From Brachynemurus nebulosus (Eukaryota; Arthropoda; Insecta; Neuroptera; Myrmeleontidae): DNA of 64,000 nucleotides. The notes beneath the pieces are model-generated. The model searched no databases, was not told the origin of the DNA, and was given only the letters and a program-made list of their open reading frames with translations. The position numbers and the translations under genes are program-made. Below are positions 24,701-32,439 of the stretch, in pieces (within the stretch, counting starts at the first letter, position 1; each line of letters opens with the position of its first letter). The stretch lies in the NCBI GenBank assembly GCA_035578155.1, contig JAPWDM010000009.1, positions 6,508,198-6,572,197 on the forward strand, written 5' to 3'.

Positions 24701-25346
24701 CAATTTTAAGTAACAACGACTTATTGAAAATATTTATACTAGCGTAATATTTTTGTAAATATTCCATACCGAGAATCGCTTCGACAGCTAAATCTGGTAC
24801 GATAAGAAAATTTAAGGGTATTATAATATTATTGTAACTAAATTCAATAAAAGTTTGTTTATCAATAGTTTTAGATTTTTTGTTTGTCGCAGTAACTACC
24901 TGACATTTTATTGTAGGTATTACGGGCAATGGTTTATTTGTATTTTTAATATGAATTTGATTTAATTTATCAAATGTTTTATCATTTAGAACCGTAATAA
25001 CGCTTCCAGTGTCTATTAAAATATTGATAAAAGTGTCAAAAAAGTTTACTTTAATAATTGGCAAAATATCGTTAGAGATTTTTGTATTTGAAAAACGATT
25101 TTGATTATTCTCTTCCGTTAGATCACCAAAATGATCGTTTGAAAAAATACTACAAAGGAATGTACCCCCAATATTGTAACAATTCTCAGAATTGAAATTG
25201 TTAACATTACTATCTAATAAATTAATTTTATTATTAACAAAAAGATTGTCATTCTTAACATTTTTACTAATATTCTTTTCATTAATTTGAAAATTGTCAT
25301 CTATTAAGGTTGATTTCCTTATAGATGTTCTATTTAGTTTTCCCAA
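21783..25346 (-). CDS. pol: Pol polyprotein (protease, reverse transcriptase, RNase H, integrase), about 1187 codons
   Basis: Replication polyprotein of the element. Numbering starts at the TTG that opens the frame; no ATG is available there, so it is probably made as a Gag-Pol fusion by a -1 frame change. The aspartic protease has DTG at 112-114 and ILGMEYL at 191-197. The reverse transcriptase spans about 330-530, with catalytic Asp 421 in SIDLISGYWQ and 485-486 in FVDD. RNase H spans about 620-745, with Asp 632, Glu 674, Asp 699 and Asp 742. The integrase zinc-binding domain uses His 857, His 862, Cys 892 and Cys 895. The integrase core has Asp 924, Asp 984 and Glu 1019. A GPF motif lies at 1150-1152. 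All key residues are present and the frame has no stop. The D-E spacing in the integrase core is 34 residues rather than 35, and the RT motif usually reading NAPATFQ is NLSVGIFQ. No chromodomain or envelope follows. Confidence 0.97.
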   Translation of the reverse strand: MGKLNRTSIRKSTLIDDNFQINEKNISKNVKNDNLFVNNKINLLDSNVNNFNSENCYNIGGTFLCSIFSNDHFGDLTEENNQNRFSNTKISNDILPIIKVNFFDTFINILIDTGSVITVLNDKTFDKLNQIHIKNTNKPLPVIPTIKCQVVTATNKKSKTIDKQTFIEFSYNNIIIPLNFLIVPDLAVEAILGMEYLQKYYASINIFNKSLLLKIDSKIHEIKFISQISSNDIKSSNMLISNIKSIVYKEQNLNTEEFYKINNLSFKPFDDNEYITPFDDVINSISNLTHLSKIEQNKILSMLNKFKNIFSTKPGLVKNFYCKFKIREHKEFSSKCYPIPYSRLPAVQKEIDKLLSWKIIERSYTSYISPLHTVIKPNGQIRIVLDSRNINQIVIPDRETPVSIEYILGKFQKKQFFTSIDLISGYWQIQLHPDSKKYTGFLFNGKCYQFTRLAFGINLSVGIFQKCIDQILGSDINDFCHVFVDDIVIGSDDFESHLKHVEIVLNKLFNAGVTINFSKCNFFKTEIKFLGHKISENGISLCEDKVQAILKLQPPTNIKSLQSILGIMNFYRRFFPNFSELTSKFSHLLKANSIWNWGSEEQKTFNTLKSLFAKSVMLKFPDFNKIFYLDVDASDKALSGCLYQINDDNTYNPISFVSRALTTSELNYTISERELLSLVFTFNKLRHYILGHKVIVRSDHKSLSFLHEAKITNNRILRWFLALSEFNFTIEYIPGKQNFIADFFSRNPYTLNNISNQTNLMINSLSINNNFSTNISVKCNILKLDFQNKFLEKFANNIRRYQHVDPFCKNIINNIQEYQNRFMVHNGILFHRNTNFPYNYQIYLPENKINEIIQFFHKYLGHFSSRKITEYLKQYFFIKNIYRRVESNLRSCNICQKCKVPNYFTQGPLQNIISEYPLKDCFVDLYGPLPKGKFGFNMIFIIKDNYSKFVKLYPLKGATAQQCVDRVVKHFIPNIGKMQNIYSDNASQFVSPIWQDTLKNAGINVYTISVYNPRANPEERVNRELNRLFRTYCHKKHSSWTDYLTFIENCLNFTPHDTTQFIPYELLFGNKPPNPITRLISFPQNDQSNLQQIRQLALNNTIEKGNKRKLRHNLHYTKTYHIGDKVLLKTHTRSSARNKIVKKFNLLYCGPFLVGGIKNINAYILYYPDSNIIKGVYNAIHLKPFKE
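25334..25346 (-). other. gag-pol overlap and probable -1 frameshift site
   Basis: The two frames overlap by 13 bases. The sense strand reads TTGGGAAAACTAA, where TAA is the gag stop and the pol frame is -1 relative to gag. A slip from the gag codons GAA AAC onto the A-run just before the stop would enter pol at CTA. The pol frame is closed by TGA immediately upstream of the TTG, so frame change must happen inside these bases. The run is not a perfect XXXYYYZ heptamer in the gag phase, so the exact slip is unclear; reinitiation at a non-ATG codon is an alternative. Confidence 0.6.
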
Positions 25347-26785
25347 TCATAAGAAAATTCAGGGAATTTTGGATTTATTGGACCAATCGCACTGGTAGTA
25401 CCAGTGGCGTGATCCCCGTTATTCGTGCTAACACTATGTGTAGACGAACACGGTTCCTCATTTGAAAAAGTTACTTTAGATTTTTTAAATTTATCAGTTT
25501 TCCAACTTTTATTTCTATCTAAATATTGATTATTACTAGTTACATTACCCCAACCATTATTTTCTGAAGTTGTAGGATTATTTTTAGAAATAGGACTATT
25601 TGGACGGTTATAATTTGAAGCATTTGGATTAATAGGAACGTTACGATAAGGAGTTTTACTGTAATGATTATCGAATTCCTTTAATTCATCATAAAGTTGT
25701 TTAATAGTTAAACAATTTTTTAAAATTCTACGCGTTTCAAAATCAAAATGTTCTATAAAAATTTCAATAAATGTTTTTTCAGGTATTTTGTCACTTAGAT
25801 GTTTGATTCTTTTATACCAATAAAATAAGTGTTGTACATATTTTTGTTTAATAACAACAGATTTACCCTGATTAGAATAAAATTCTATCAGTATTTGATT
25901 TTGAATTTTACTATTCCAATATGTATCTAAAATCCAATTTTTTAATTGTTCAAATGTTAAAATAGAATTTTCAAATAATATTAAAGTATTTTTAATAGTA
26001 TCAGTTAATTTAGATTTTGTATATAAAATTTTATCATTTTCAGAAAAATTTGTTTCTTTAAAATAATATTCTAATGAATTTATAAAATCAAGAGGATGCA
26101 AATAATTTATATTTCCATTAAATTCAGGAATATTAAAAAGATTATGAGTATTATTATTGAAAAAACTAATATTAGATAGATTATTATTTGGCAAAACAGT
26201 ATTATTAATATCATTAATGTTAATAGATTCAAAAGTATTGATTTTCTTTTCTAAAATATCAATAGATTTTAATATAATATCATATTTCTCAAAAATATTT
26301 GTAATTTCAGTTTCGTTTTTTGTTAAATGTTCCTTAATACTGGAAATTTGTTGGTTAATAACTTTTGTTTGTTCATTATAAGCATCAAATTTTTGATTAT
26401 TAATGATTTCGATATCATTAATTTGTTTAATAGTTTCAGAGTTTGTATTTTTACATTGCAAAGAACAATTGTAAATTTTTTCTTCTAAAGAAATTTTAAT
26501 ATTTGTTATTTCAGTTTTTAATTCATTTTTTAATTCGCTCAAACCGTTATGAACTTCTGTTTTAAGTTCGTGTTTGAAATTATTTAATTCGTTAGTAAAT
26601 TTTAAGAAAAATGCATTAAACATACCGGTTATTTCACCTTGAAAGTTTTGTTGAGACGACGTTGCACCAGAAGGCCGCACGCTGATCATCTCCTCCATAG
26701 ATTCACGAAGTTGATCTTCTGTTTTCGTAGAAGATGCTTCCGCTTCAAATATTGTTTCACTGAGGGCGTTTTCTTCGTTGTCCAT
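25334..26785 (-). CDS. gag: Gag polyprotein, 483 aa
   Basis: Structural protein that would form the retrotransposon particle. The start chosen is the first ATG of the open frame (protein begins MDNEENALSE); the frame extends 31 codons further upstream but only to a GTG. Residues about 50-190 are rich in Glu, Lys, Asn and Ile with heptad-like spacing, suggesting a coiled coil. Residues about 217-375 look like a retrotransposon capsid domain: it begins with IPEFNG at 219-224, followed by helical segments with FINSLEYYF, and WILDTYW at 284-290. The last 100 residues are Asn/Ser/Pro-rich and basic (KFKKSK). No CCHC zinc knuckle is present, so RNA binding may rely on the basic tail. The stop codon overlaps the start of the pol frame. 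The assignment rests on position, the capsid-like segment and the downstream pol; confidence in gag identity is high, in sub-domains moderate. Confidence 0.9.
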   Translation of the reverse strand: MDNEENALSETIFEAEASSTKTEDQLRESMEEMISVRPSGATSSQQNFQGEITGMFNAFFLKFTNELNNFKHELKTEVHNGLSELKNELKTEITNIKISLEEKIYNCSLQCKNTNSETIKQINDIEIINNQKFDAYNEQTKVINQQISSIKEHLTKNETEITNIFEKYDIILKSIDILEKKINTFESININDINNTVLPNNNLSNISFFNNNTHNLFNIPEFNGNINYLHPLDFINSLEYYFKETNFSENDKILYTKSKLTDTIKNTLILFENSILTFEQLKNWILDTYWNSKIQNQILIEFYSNQGKSVVIKQKYVQHLFYWYKRIKHLSDKIPEKTFIEIFIEHFDFETRRILKNCLTIKQLYDELKEFDNHYSKTPYRNVPINPNASNYNRPNSPISKNNPTTSENNGWGNVTSNNQYLDRNKSWKTDKFKKSKVTFSNEEPCSSTHSVSTNNGDHATGTTSAIGPINPKFPEFSYDWEN

Positions 26786-26929
26786 TGTAATGTTGTAGTA
26801 AATGATTGTTGTTTCGAATGAAATTCCTTGAAGAAGTTGTCCACCAAAATTCGTATACTTCTTTTCTTCTCTTTTCACGTAGATTATTCGTCGGAAAATT
26901 TATATCCCCGCCAGGGATGCCAATAATTA
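26786..26929 (-). other. Element 5' leader between LTR and gag
   Basis: These 144 bases include the primer binding site. The gag frame stays open upstream of its first ATG to a GTG at 26878, but no ATG occurs in that extension, so it is treated as leader. A packaging signal would be expected here; none can be recognised by eye. Confidence 0.7.
26905..26922 (-). other. Primer binding site for a host tRNA
   Basis: The minus strand has TGGCATCCCTGGCGGGGA starting seven bases after the 5' LTR ends. It begins with TGG, the complement of a tRNA 3' CCA. Read as the tRNA 3' end, it gives a G discriminator base, a seven-base acceptor strand and a T-stem of CCCGC preceded by a plausible T-loop end, so it fits a real tRNA tail. 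I cannot name the tRNA with confidence. The seven-base gap from the LTR is on the wide side but within the range known for Ty3/gypsy elements. Confidence 0.7.
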
Positions 26930-27692
26930 TGTAACGTCGCAAACGTGGGAAAAGATCTCACTACGGTGTTATTTTGCGATGCACAGAGGATGGTAAACTT
27001 TCCAGCGTGGGTTCGGTTTTTCTTCTCCAAGACGAATAGTTTTTTCACAAATAAAACACTTTTAATTGGTTTTTTAGTTGATTAGTTTATTGAATAAATG
27101 TAGAAAACTTGTATAAAAATAATTTTCTTATATAATTTTATAAATTATAAATTTTTTAAGTATAAAAAATAATGCGCAGTTGTTCCACTGGCGAGGATTC
27201 TGATGTTGTTCGTTTTAATATTACCTTACAACTAACTTGAAACAAGTTATATCCTTATTCTTAAAACAAGCGTTCCTTAATTTCATTTCCAAGAATCGAA
27301 AGAAAGTTCTATTGGTTTCTATATAGAGATAGAAATATTTGTATACATTAACTAGAAAGAAATAATAAGTGTTGTTTTGAAGTATTCCTTTATGTCACCA
27401 CCTGGTACGACAGAAATATTCAAGTGATGCTTAACCCTGATTGGTTGTTGCATCTCTGGTGTCCAAACGTGACCACAGCACCAACAGTTCTTTCTGTTAA
27501 AAACTTGACAAAAGTCATAGTCTGTTCGTTTAGGCAATCTACACTACAGATATGTATTATTATCTGCAGCGCTAATCATTATTTGAGTTTTTATGATAAA
27601 ATTTTGTGTTATATAATAAAATTTATTTTTACTAGAAAGTTTTGATGAAAATTTGTTAATTTTTCACCTGCGCCTGTACCATGGTGGTTACA
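26930..27692 (-). repeat. 5' LTR (763 bp)
   Basis: Upstream LTR in element orientation, next to the primer binding site. It carries one difference from the 3' LTR (27185). It should hold the promoter for the genomic RNA; an AT-rich stretch with TATATAAG on the minus strand is the best TATA-like candidate. The U3/R/U5 boundaries cannot be fixed from sequence alone. Confidence 0.97.
27127..27134 (-). promoter_or_regulatory. Candidate TATA-like box in the 5' LTR
   Basis: The minus strand reads TATATAAG here, inside a very AT-rich part of the LTR. It lies about 200 bp upstream of the LTR end that faces the primer binding site. Other AT-rich matches lie nearby, so this is only the best-looking candidate. 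Confidence 0.3.
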
Positions 27693-27696
27693 GCGC
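27693..27696. repeat. Target-site duplication, right copy (GCGC)
   Basis: Follows the LTR end GTTACA and leads back into satellite as GCGCCTAAATAGCG. It pairs with the copy at 20356-20359. Confidence 0.95.
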
Positions 27697-27844
27697 CTAA
27701 ATAGCGCGTAATTCCTATATAAGTTTTATCTAATTATCGCCGTTGGTTTAGATTTCGATATTTTCAATTTTTGTCTTTATATGCTGCTCAAATGAATTTT
27801 GTTGATTTTCCGGGAAACTTTAGGCGCTGGAAAGATTTTAATAG

Positions 27845-30800
27845 CAGTTATGATGAGCGCCTAAATAGCGCGTAATTCCTATATAAGTTTTTATCTAATT
27901 ATCGCCGTTGATTTAGATTTCGATATTTTCAATTTTTGTCTTTATATGTTGCTCAAATGAATTTTGTTGATTTTCCGGGAAACTTTAGCCGCTGGAAAGA
28001 TTTTAATAGCAGTTATGATGAGCGCCTAAATAGCGCGTAATTCCTATATAAGTTTTATCTAATTATCGCCGTTGGTTTAGATTTCGATATTTTAAATTTT
28101 TGTCTTTATATGCTGCTCAAATGAATTTTGTTGATTTTCCGGGAAACTTTAGGCGCTGGAAAGATTTTAATAGCAGTTATGATGAGCGCCTAAATAGCGC
28201 GTAATTCCTATATAAGTTTTATCTAATTATCGCCGTTGGTTTAGACTTCGATATTTTCAATTTTTGTCTTTATATGCTGCTCAAATGAATTTTGTTGATT
28301 TTCCGGGAAACTTTAGGCGCTGGAAAGATTTTAATAGCAGTTATGATGAGCGCCTAAATAGCGCGTAATTCCTATATAAGTTTTTATCTAATTATCGCCG
28401 TTGGTTTAGATTTCGATATTTTCAATTTTTGTCTTTATATGCTGCTCAAATGAATTTTGTTGATTTTCCGGGAAACTTTAGGCGCTGGAAAGATTTTAAT
28501 AGCAGTTATGATGAGCGCCTAAATAGCGCGTAATTCCTATATCAGTTTTATCTAATTATCGCCGTTGGTTTAGATTTCGATATTTTCAATTTTTGTCTTT
28601 ATATGCTGCTCAAATGAATTTTGTTGATTTTCCGGGAAACTTTAGGCGCTGGAAAGATTTTAATAGCAGTTATGATGAGGGCCTAAATAGCGCGTAATTC
28701 CTATATAAGTTTTATCTAATTATCGCCGTTGGATTAGATTTCGTTTTTTTTAAATTTTTGTCTTTATATGCTGCTCAAATGAATTTTGTTGATTTTCCGG
28801 GAAACTTTAGGCGCTGGAAAGATTTTAATAGCAGTTATGATGAGCGCCTAAATAGCGCGTAATTCCTATATAAGTTTTATCTAATTATCGCCGTTGGTTT
28901 AGATTTCGATATTTTCAATTTTTGTCTTTATATGCTGCTCAAATGAATTTTGTTGATTTTCCGGGAAACTTTAGGCGCTGGAAAGATTTTAATAGCAGTT
29001 ATGATGAGCGCCTAAATAGCGCGTAATTCCTATATAAGTTTTATCTAATTCTCGCCGTTGGTTTAGATTTCGATATTTTCAATTTTTGTCTTTATATGCT
29101 GCTCAAATGAATTTTGTTGATTTTCCGGGAAACTTTAGGCGCTGGAAAGATTTTAATAGCAGTTATGATGAGCGCCTAAATAGCGCGTAATTCCTATATA
29201 AGTTTTATCTAATTATCGCCTTTGGTTTAGATTTCGATATTTTCAATTTTTGTCTTTATATGTTGCTCAAATGAATTTTGTTGATTTTCCGGGAAACTTT
29301 AGGCGCTGGAAAGATTTTAATAGCAGTTATGATGAGCGCCTAAATAGCGCGTAATTCCTATATAAGTTTTATCTAATTATCGCCGTTGGTTTAGATTTCG
29401 ATATTTTCAATTTTTGTCTTTATATGCTGCTCAAATGAATTTTGTTGATTTTCCGGTAAACTTTAGGCGCTGGAAAGATTTTAATAGCAGTTATGATGAG
29501 CGCCTAAATAGCGCGTAATTCCTATATAAGTTTTATCTAATTATCGCCGTTGGTTTAGATTTCGATATTTTCAATTTTTGTCTTTATATGCTGCTCAAAT
29601 GAATTTTGTTGATTTTCCGGGAAACTTTAGGCGCTGGAAAGATTTTAATAGCAGTTATGATGAGCGCCTAAATAGCGCGTAATTCCTATATAAGTTTTAT
29701 CTAATTATCGCCGTTGGTTTAGATTTCGATATTTTCAATTTTTGTCTTTATATGCTGCTCAAATGAATTTTGTTGATTTTCCGGGAAACTTTAGGCGCTG
29801 GAAAGATTTTAATAGCAGTTATGATGAGCGCCTAAATAGCGCGTAATTCCTATATAAGTTTTATCTAATTATCACCGTTGGTTTAGATTTCGATATTTTC
29901 AGTTTTTGTCTTTATATGCTGCTCAAATGAATTTTGTTGATTTTCCGGGAAACTTTAGGCGCTGGAAAGATTTTAATAGCAGTTATGATGAGCGCCTAAA
30001 TAGCGCGTAATTCCTATATAAGTTTTATCTAATTATCGCCGTTGGTTTAGATTTCGATATTTTCAACTTTTGTCTTTATATGCTGCTCAAATGAATTTTG
30101 TTGATTTTCCGGGAAACTTTAGGCGCTGGAAAGATTTTAATAGCAGTTATGATGATCGCCTAAATAGCGCGTAATTCCTATATAAGTTTTATCTAATTAT
30201 CGCCGTTGGTTTAGATTTCGATATTTTCAATTTTTGTCTTTATATGCTGCTCAAATGAATTTTGTTGATTTTCCGGGAAACTTTAGGCGCTGGAAAGATT
30301 TTAATAGCAGTTATGATGAGCGCCTAAATAGCGCGTAATTCCTATATAAGTTTTATCTAATTATCGCCGTTGGTTTAGATTTCGATATTTTCAATTTTTG
30401 TCTTTATATGCTGCTCAAGTGAATTTTGTTGATTTTCCGGGAAACTTTAGGCGCTGGAAAGATTTTAATAGCAGTTATGATGAGCGCCTAAATAGCGCGT
30501 AATTCCTATATAAGTTTTATCTAATTATCGCCGTTGGTTTAGATTTCGATATTTTCAATTTTTGTCGTTATATGCTGCTCAAATGAATTTTGTTGATTTT
30601 CCGGGAAATTTTAGGCGCTGGAAAGATTTTAATAGCAGTTATGATGAGCGCCTAAATAGCGCGTAATTCCTATATAAGTTTTATCTAATTCTCGCCGTTG
30701 GTTTAGATTTCGATATTTTCAATTTTTGTCTTTATATGCTGCTCAAATGAATTTTGTCGATTTTCCGGGAAACTTTAGGCGCTGGAAAGATTTTAATAGC

Positions 30801-31127
30801 AGTTATGATGAGCGCCTAAATAGCGCGTAATTCCTATATAAGTTTTATCTAATTATCGCCGTTGGTTTAGATTTCGATATTTTCAATTTTTGTCTTTATA
30901 TGCTGCTCAAATGAATTTTGTTGATTTTCCGGGAAACTTTAGGCGCTGGAAAGATTTTAATAGCAGTTATGATGAGCGCCTAAATAGCGCGTAATTCCTA
31001 TATAAGTTTTATCTAATTATCGCCGTTGGTTTAGATTTCGATATTTTCAATTTTTGTCTTTATATGCTGCTCAAATGAATTTTGTTGATTTTCCGGGAAA
31101 ATTTAGGCGCTGGAAAGATTTTAATAG
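27845..31127. repeat. Next copy of the element-adjacent higher-order repeat, without an insertion
   Basis: Monomer for monomer this repeats the order seen from 16896: TTGATTTAG/TTAGCCGC, ATTTTAAATTT, TTAGACTTCG, extra-T, TATATCAG, GGGCCT with GGATTAG and T8, plain, CTCGCC, GCCTTTGG, three plain, A, CAACTTTT, GATCGCC, CAAGTGAA, GTCGTT+AAATTTT, CTCGCC+TCGATT, plain and GGGAAAATTT. It lacks only the CTCGCTG monomer. The two copies share rare markers (GGGCCT, GGATTAG), so they come from a recent tandem duplication. Confidence 0.85.
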
Positions 31128-32439
31128 CAGTTATGATGAGCGCCTAAATAGCGCGTAATTCCTATATAAGTTTTATCTAATTATCGCCGTTGGTTTAGAT
31201 TTCGATATTTTCAATTTTTGTCTTTATATGCTGCTCAAATGAATTTTGTTGATTTTCCGGGAAACTTTAGGCGCTGGAAAGATTTTAATAGCAGTTATGA
31301 TGAGCGCCTAAATAGCGCGTAATTCCTATATAAGTTTCTTCTAATTATCGCCGTTGGTTTAGATTTCGATATTTTCAATTTTTGTCTTTATATGCTGCTC
31401 AAATGAATTTTGTTGATTTTCCGGGAAACTTTAGGCGCTGGAAAAATTTTAATAGCAGTTATGATGAGCGCCTAAATAGCGCGTAATTCCTATATAAGTT
31501 TTATCTAATTATCGCCGTTGGTTTAGATTTCGATATTTTCAATTTTTGTCTTTATATGCTGCTCAAATGAATTTTGTTGATTTTCCGGGAAACTTTAGGC
31601 GCTGGAAAGATTTTAATAGCAGTTATGATGATCGCCAAAATAGCGCGTAATTCCTATATAAGCTTTATCTAATTAGCGCCGTTGGTTCAGTTTTAGATAT
31701 TTTCAATTTTTGTCTTTATATGCTGCTCAAATGAATTTTGTTGATTTTCCGGGAAACTTTAGGCGCTGGAAAGATTTTAATAGCAGTTATGATGAGCGCC
31801 TAAATAGCGCGTAATTCCTATATAAGTTTTATCTAATTATCGCCGTTGGTTTAGATTTCGATATTTTCAATTTTTGTCTTTATATGTTGCTCAAATGAAT
31901 TTTGTTGATTTTCCGGGAAACTTTAGGCGCTGGAAAGATTTTAATAGCAGTTATGATGAGCGCCTAAATAGCGCGTAATTCCTATATAAGTTTTATCTAA
32001 TTATCGCCGTTGGTTTAGATTTCGATATTTTCAATTTTTGTCTTTATATGCTGCTCAAATGAATTTTGTCGATTTTCCGGGAAACTTTAGGCGCTGGAAA
32101 GATTTTAATTGCAGTTATGATGAGCGCCTAAGTAGCGCGTAATTCCTATATAAGTTTTATCTAATTATCGCCGTTGGTTTAGATTTCGATATTTTCAATT
32201 TTTGTCTTTATATGCTGCTCAAATGAATTTTGTTGATTTTCCGGGAAACTTTAGGCGCTGGAAAGATTTTAATAGCAGTTATGATGAGCGCCTAAATAGC
32301 GCGTAATTCCTATATAAGTTTTATCTAATTATCGCCGTTGGTTTAGATTTCGATATTTTCAATTTTTGTCTTTATATGCTGCTCAAATGAATTTTGTTGA
32401 TTTTCCGGGAAACTTTAGGCGCTGGAAAGATTTTAATAG
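29816..32439. repeat. Higher-order repeat, 16-mer, copy 1 (2624 bp)
   Basis: From the A monomer: A, CAACTTTT, GATCGCC, CAAGTGAA, GTCGTT+AAATTTT, CTCGCC+TCGATT, plain, GGGAAAATTT, plain, TTTCTTCTAA with GGAAAAATTTT, plain, the divergent G monomer (GATCGCCAAAA, AAGCTT, GGTTCAGTTTTAG), plain or TGTTGCTC, TCGATT with TTTTAATTGC, CCTAAGTAGC, plain. The next 16 monomers repeat this series at exactly 16 x 164 bp. Confidence 0.9.
31140..31143. other. Paralogous empty insertion site (GCGC)
   Basis: In the neighbouring higher-order repeat copy, the monomer after the GGGAAAATTT marker reads uninterrupted through GATGAGCGCCTAAATAG. This is the position matching the retrotransposon insertion, whose left flank ends GATGAGCGC and whose right flank begins GCGCCTAAAT. 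The single GCGC here against the two flanking copies at the element confirms a 4-bp target-site duplication. Confidence 0.85.

Larger units (their letters stand above)
20360..27692 (-). mobile_element. Ty3/gypsy-type LTR retrotransposon, intact gag and pol, no env (7333 bp)
   Basis: The element is inserted in reverse orientation in the satellite. It begins and ends with a 6-bp terminal inverted repeat (TGTAAC / GTTACA) and is flanked by GCGC on both sides. The order in its own sense is 5' LTR, primer binding site, gag, pol (protease, reverse transcriptase, RNase H, integrase), non-coding tail, polypurine tract, 3' LTR. Reverse transcriptase before integrase separates Ty3/gypsy from Ty1/copia, and the integrase ends in a GPF module without a visible chromodomain. 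Both reading frames are free of stops and the LTRs differ at one of 763 positions, so it looks recent and potentially competent. The exact clade is not assigned. No envelope reading frame exists between pol and the 3' LTR. Confidence 0.97.

Noticed and set aside
26157..26381. Short + strand frames antisense to gag (also 26639-26821)
   Set aside because: Shadows of the gag coding sequence.
26786..26878. N-terminal 31-codon extension of gag
   Set aside because: The extended frame opens with GTG; the first ATG is at 26785, so the shorter protein is preferred for a eukaryotic gene.
26757..26942. 61-codon minus-strand frame over the leader
   Set aside because: Overlaps gag and the primer binding site in another frame, starts at a non-ATG codon and has no domain.
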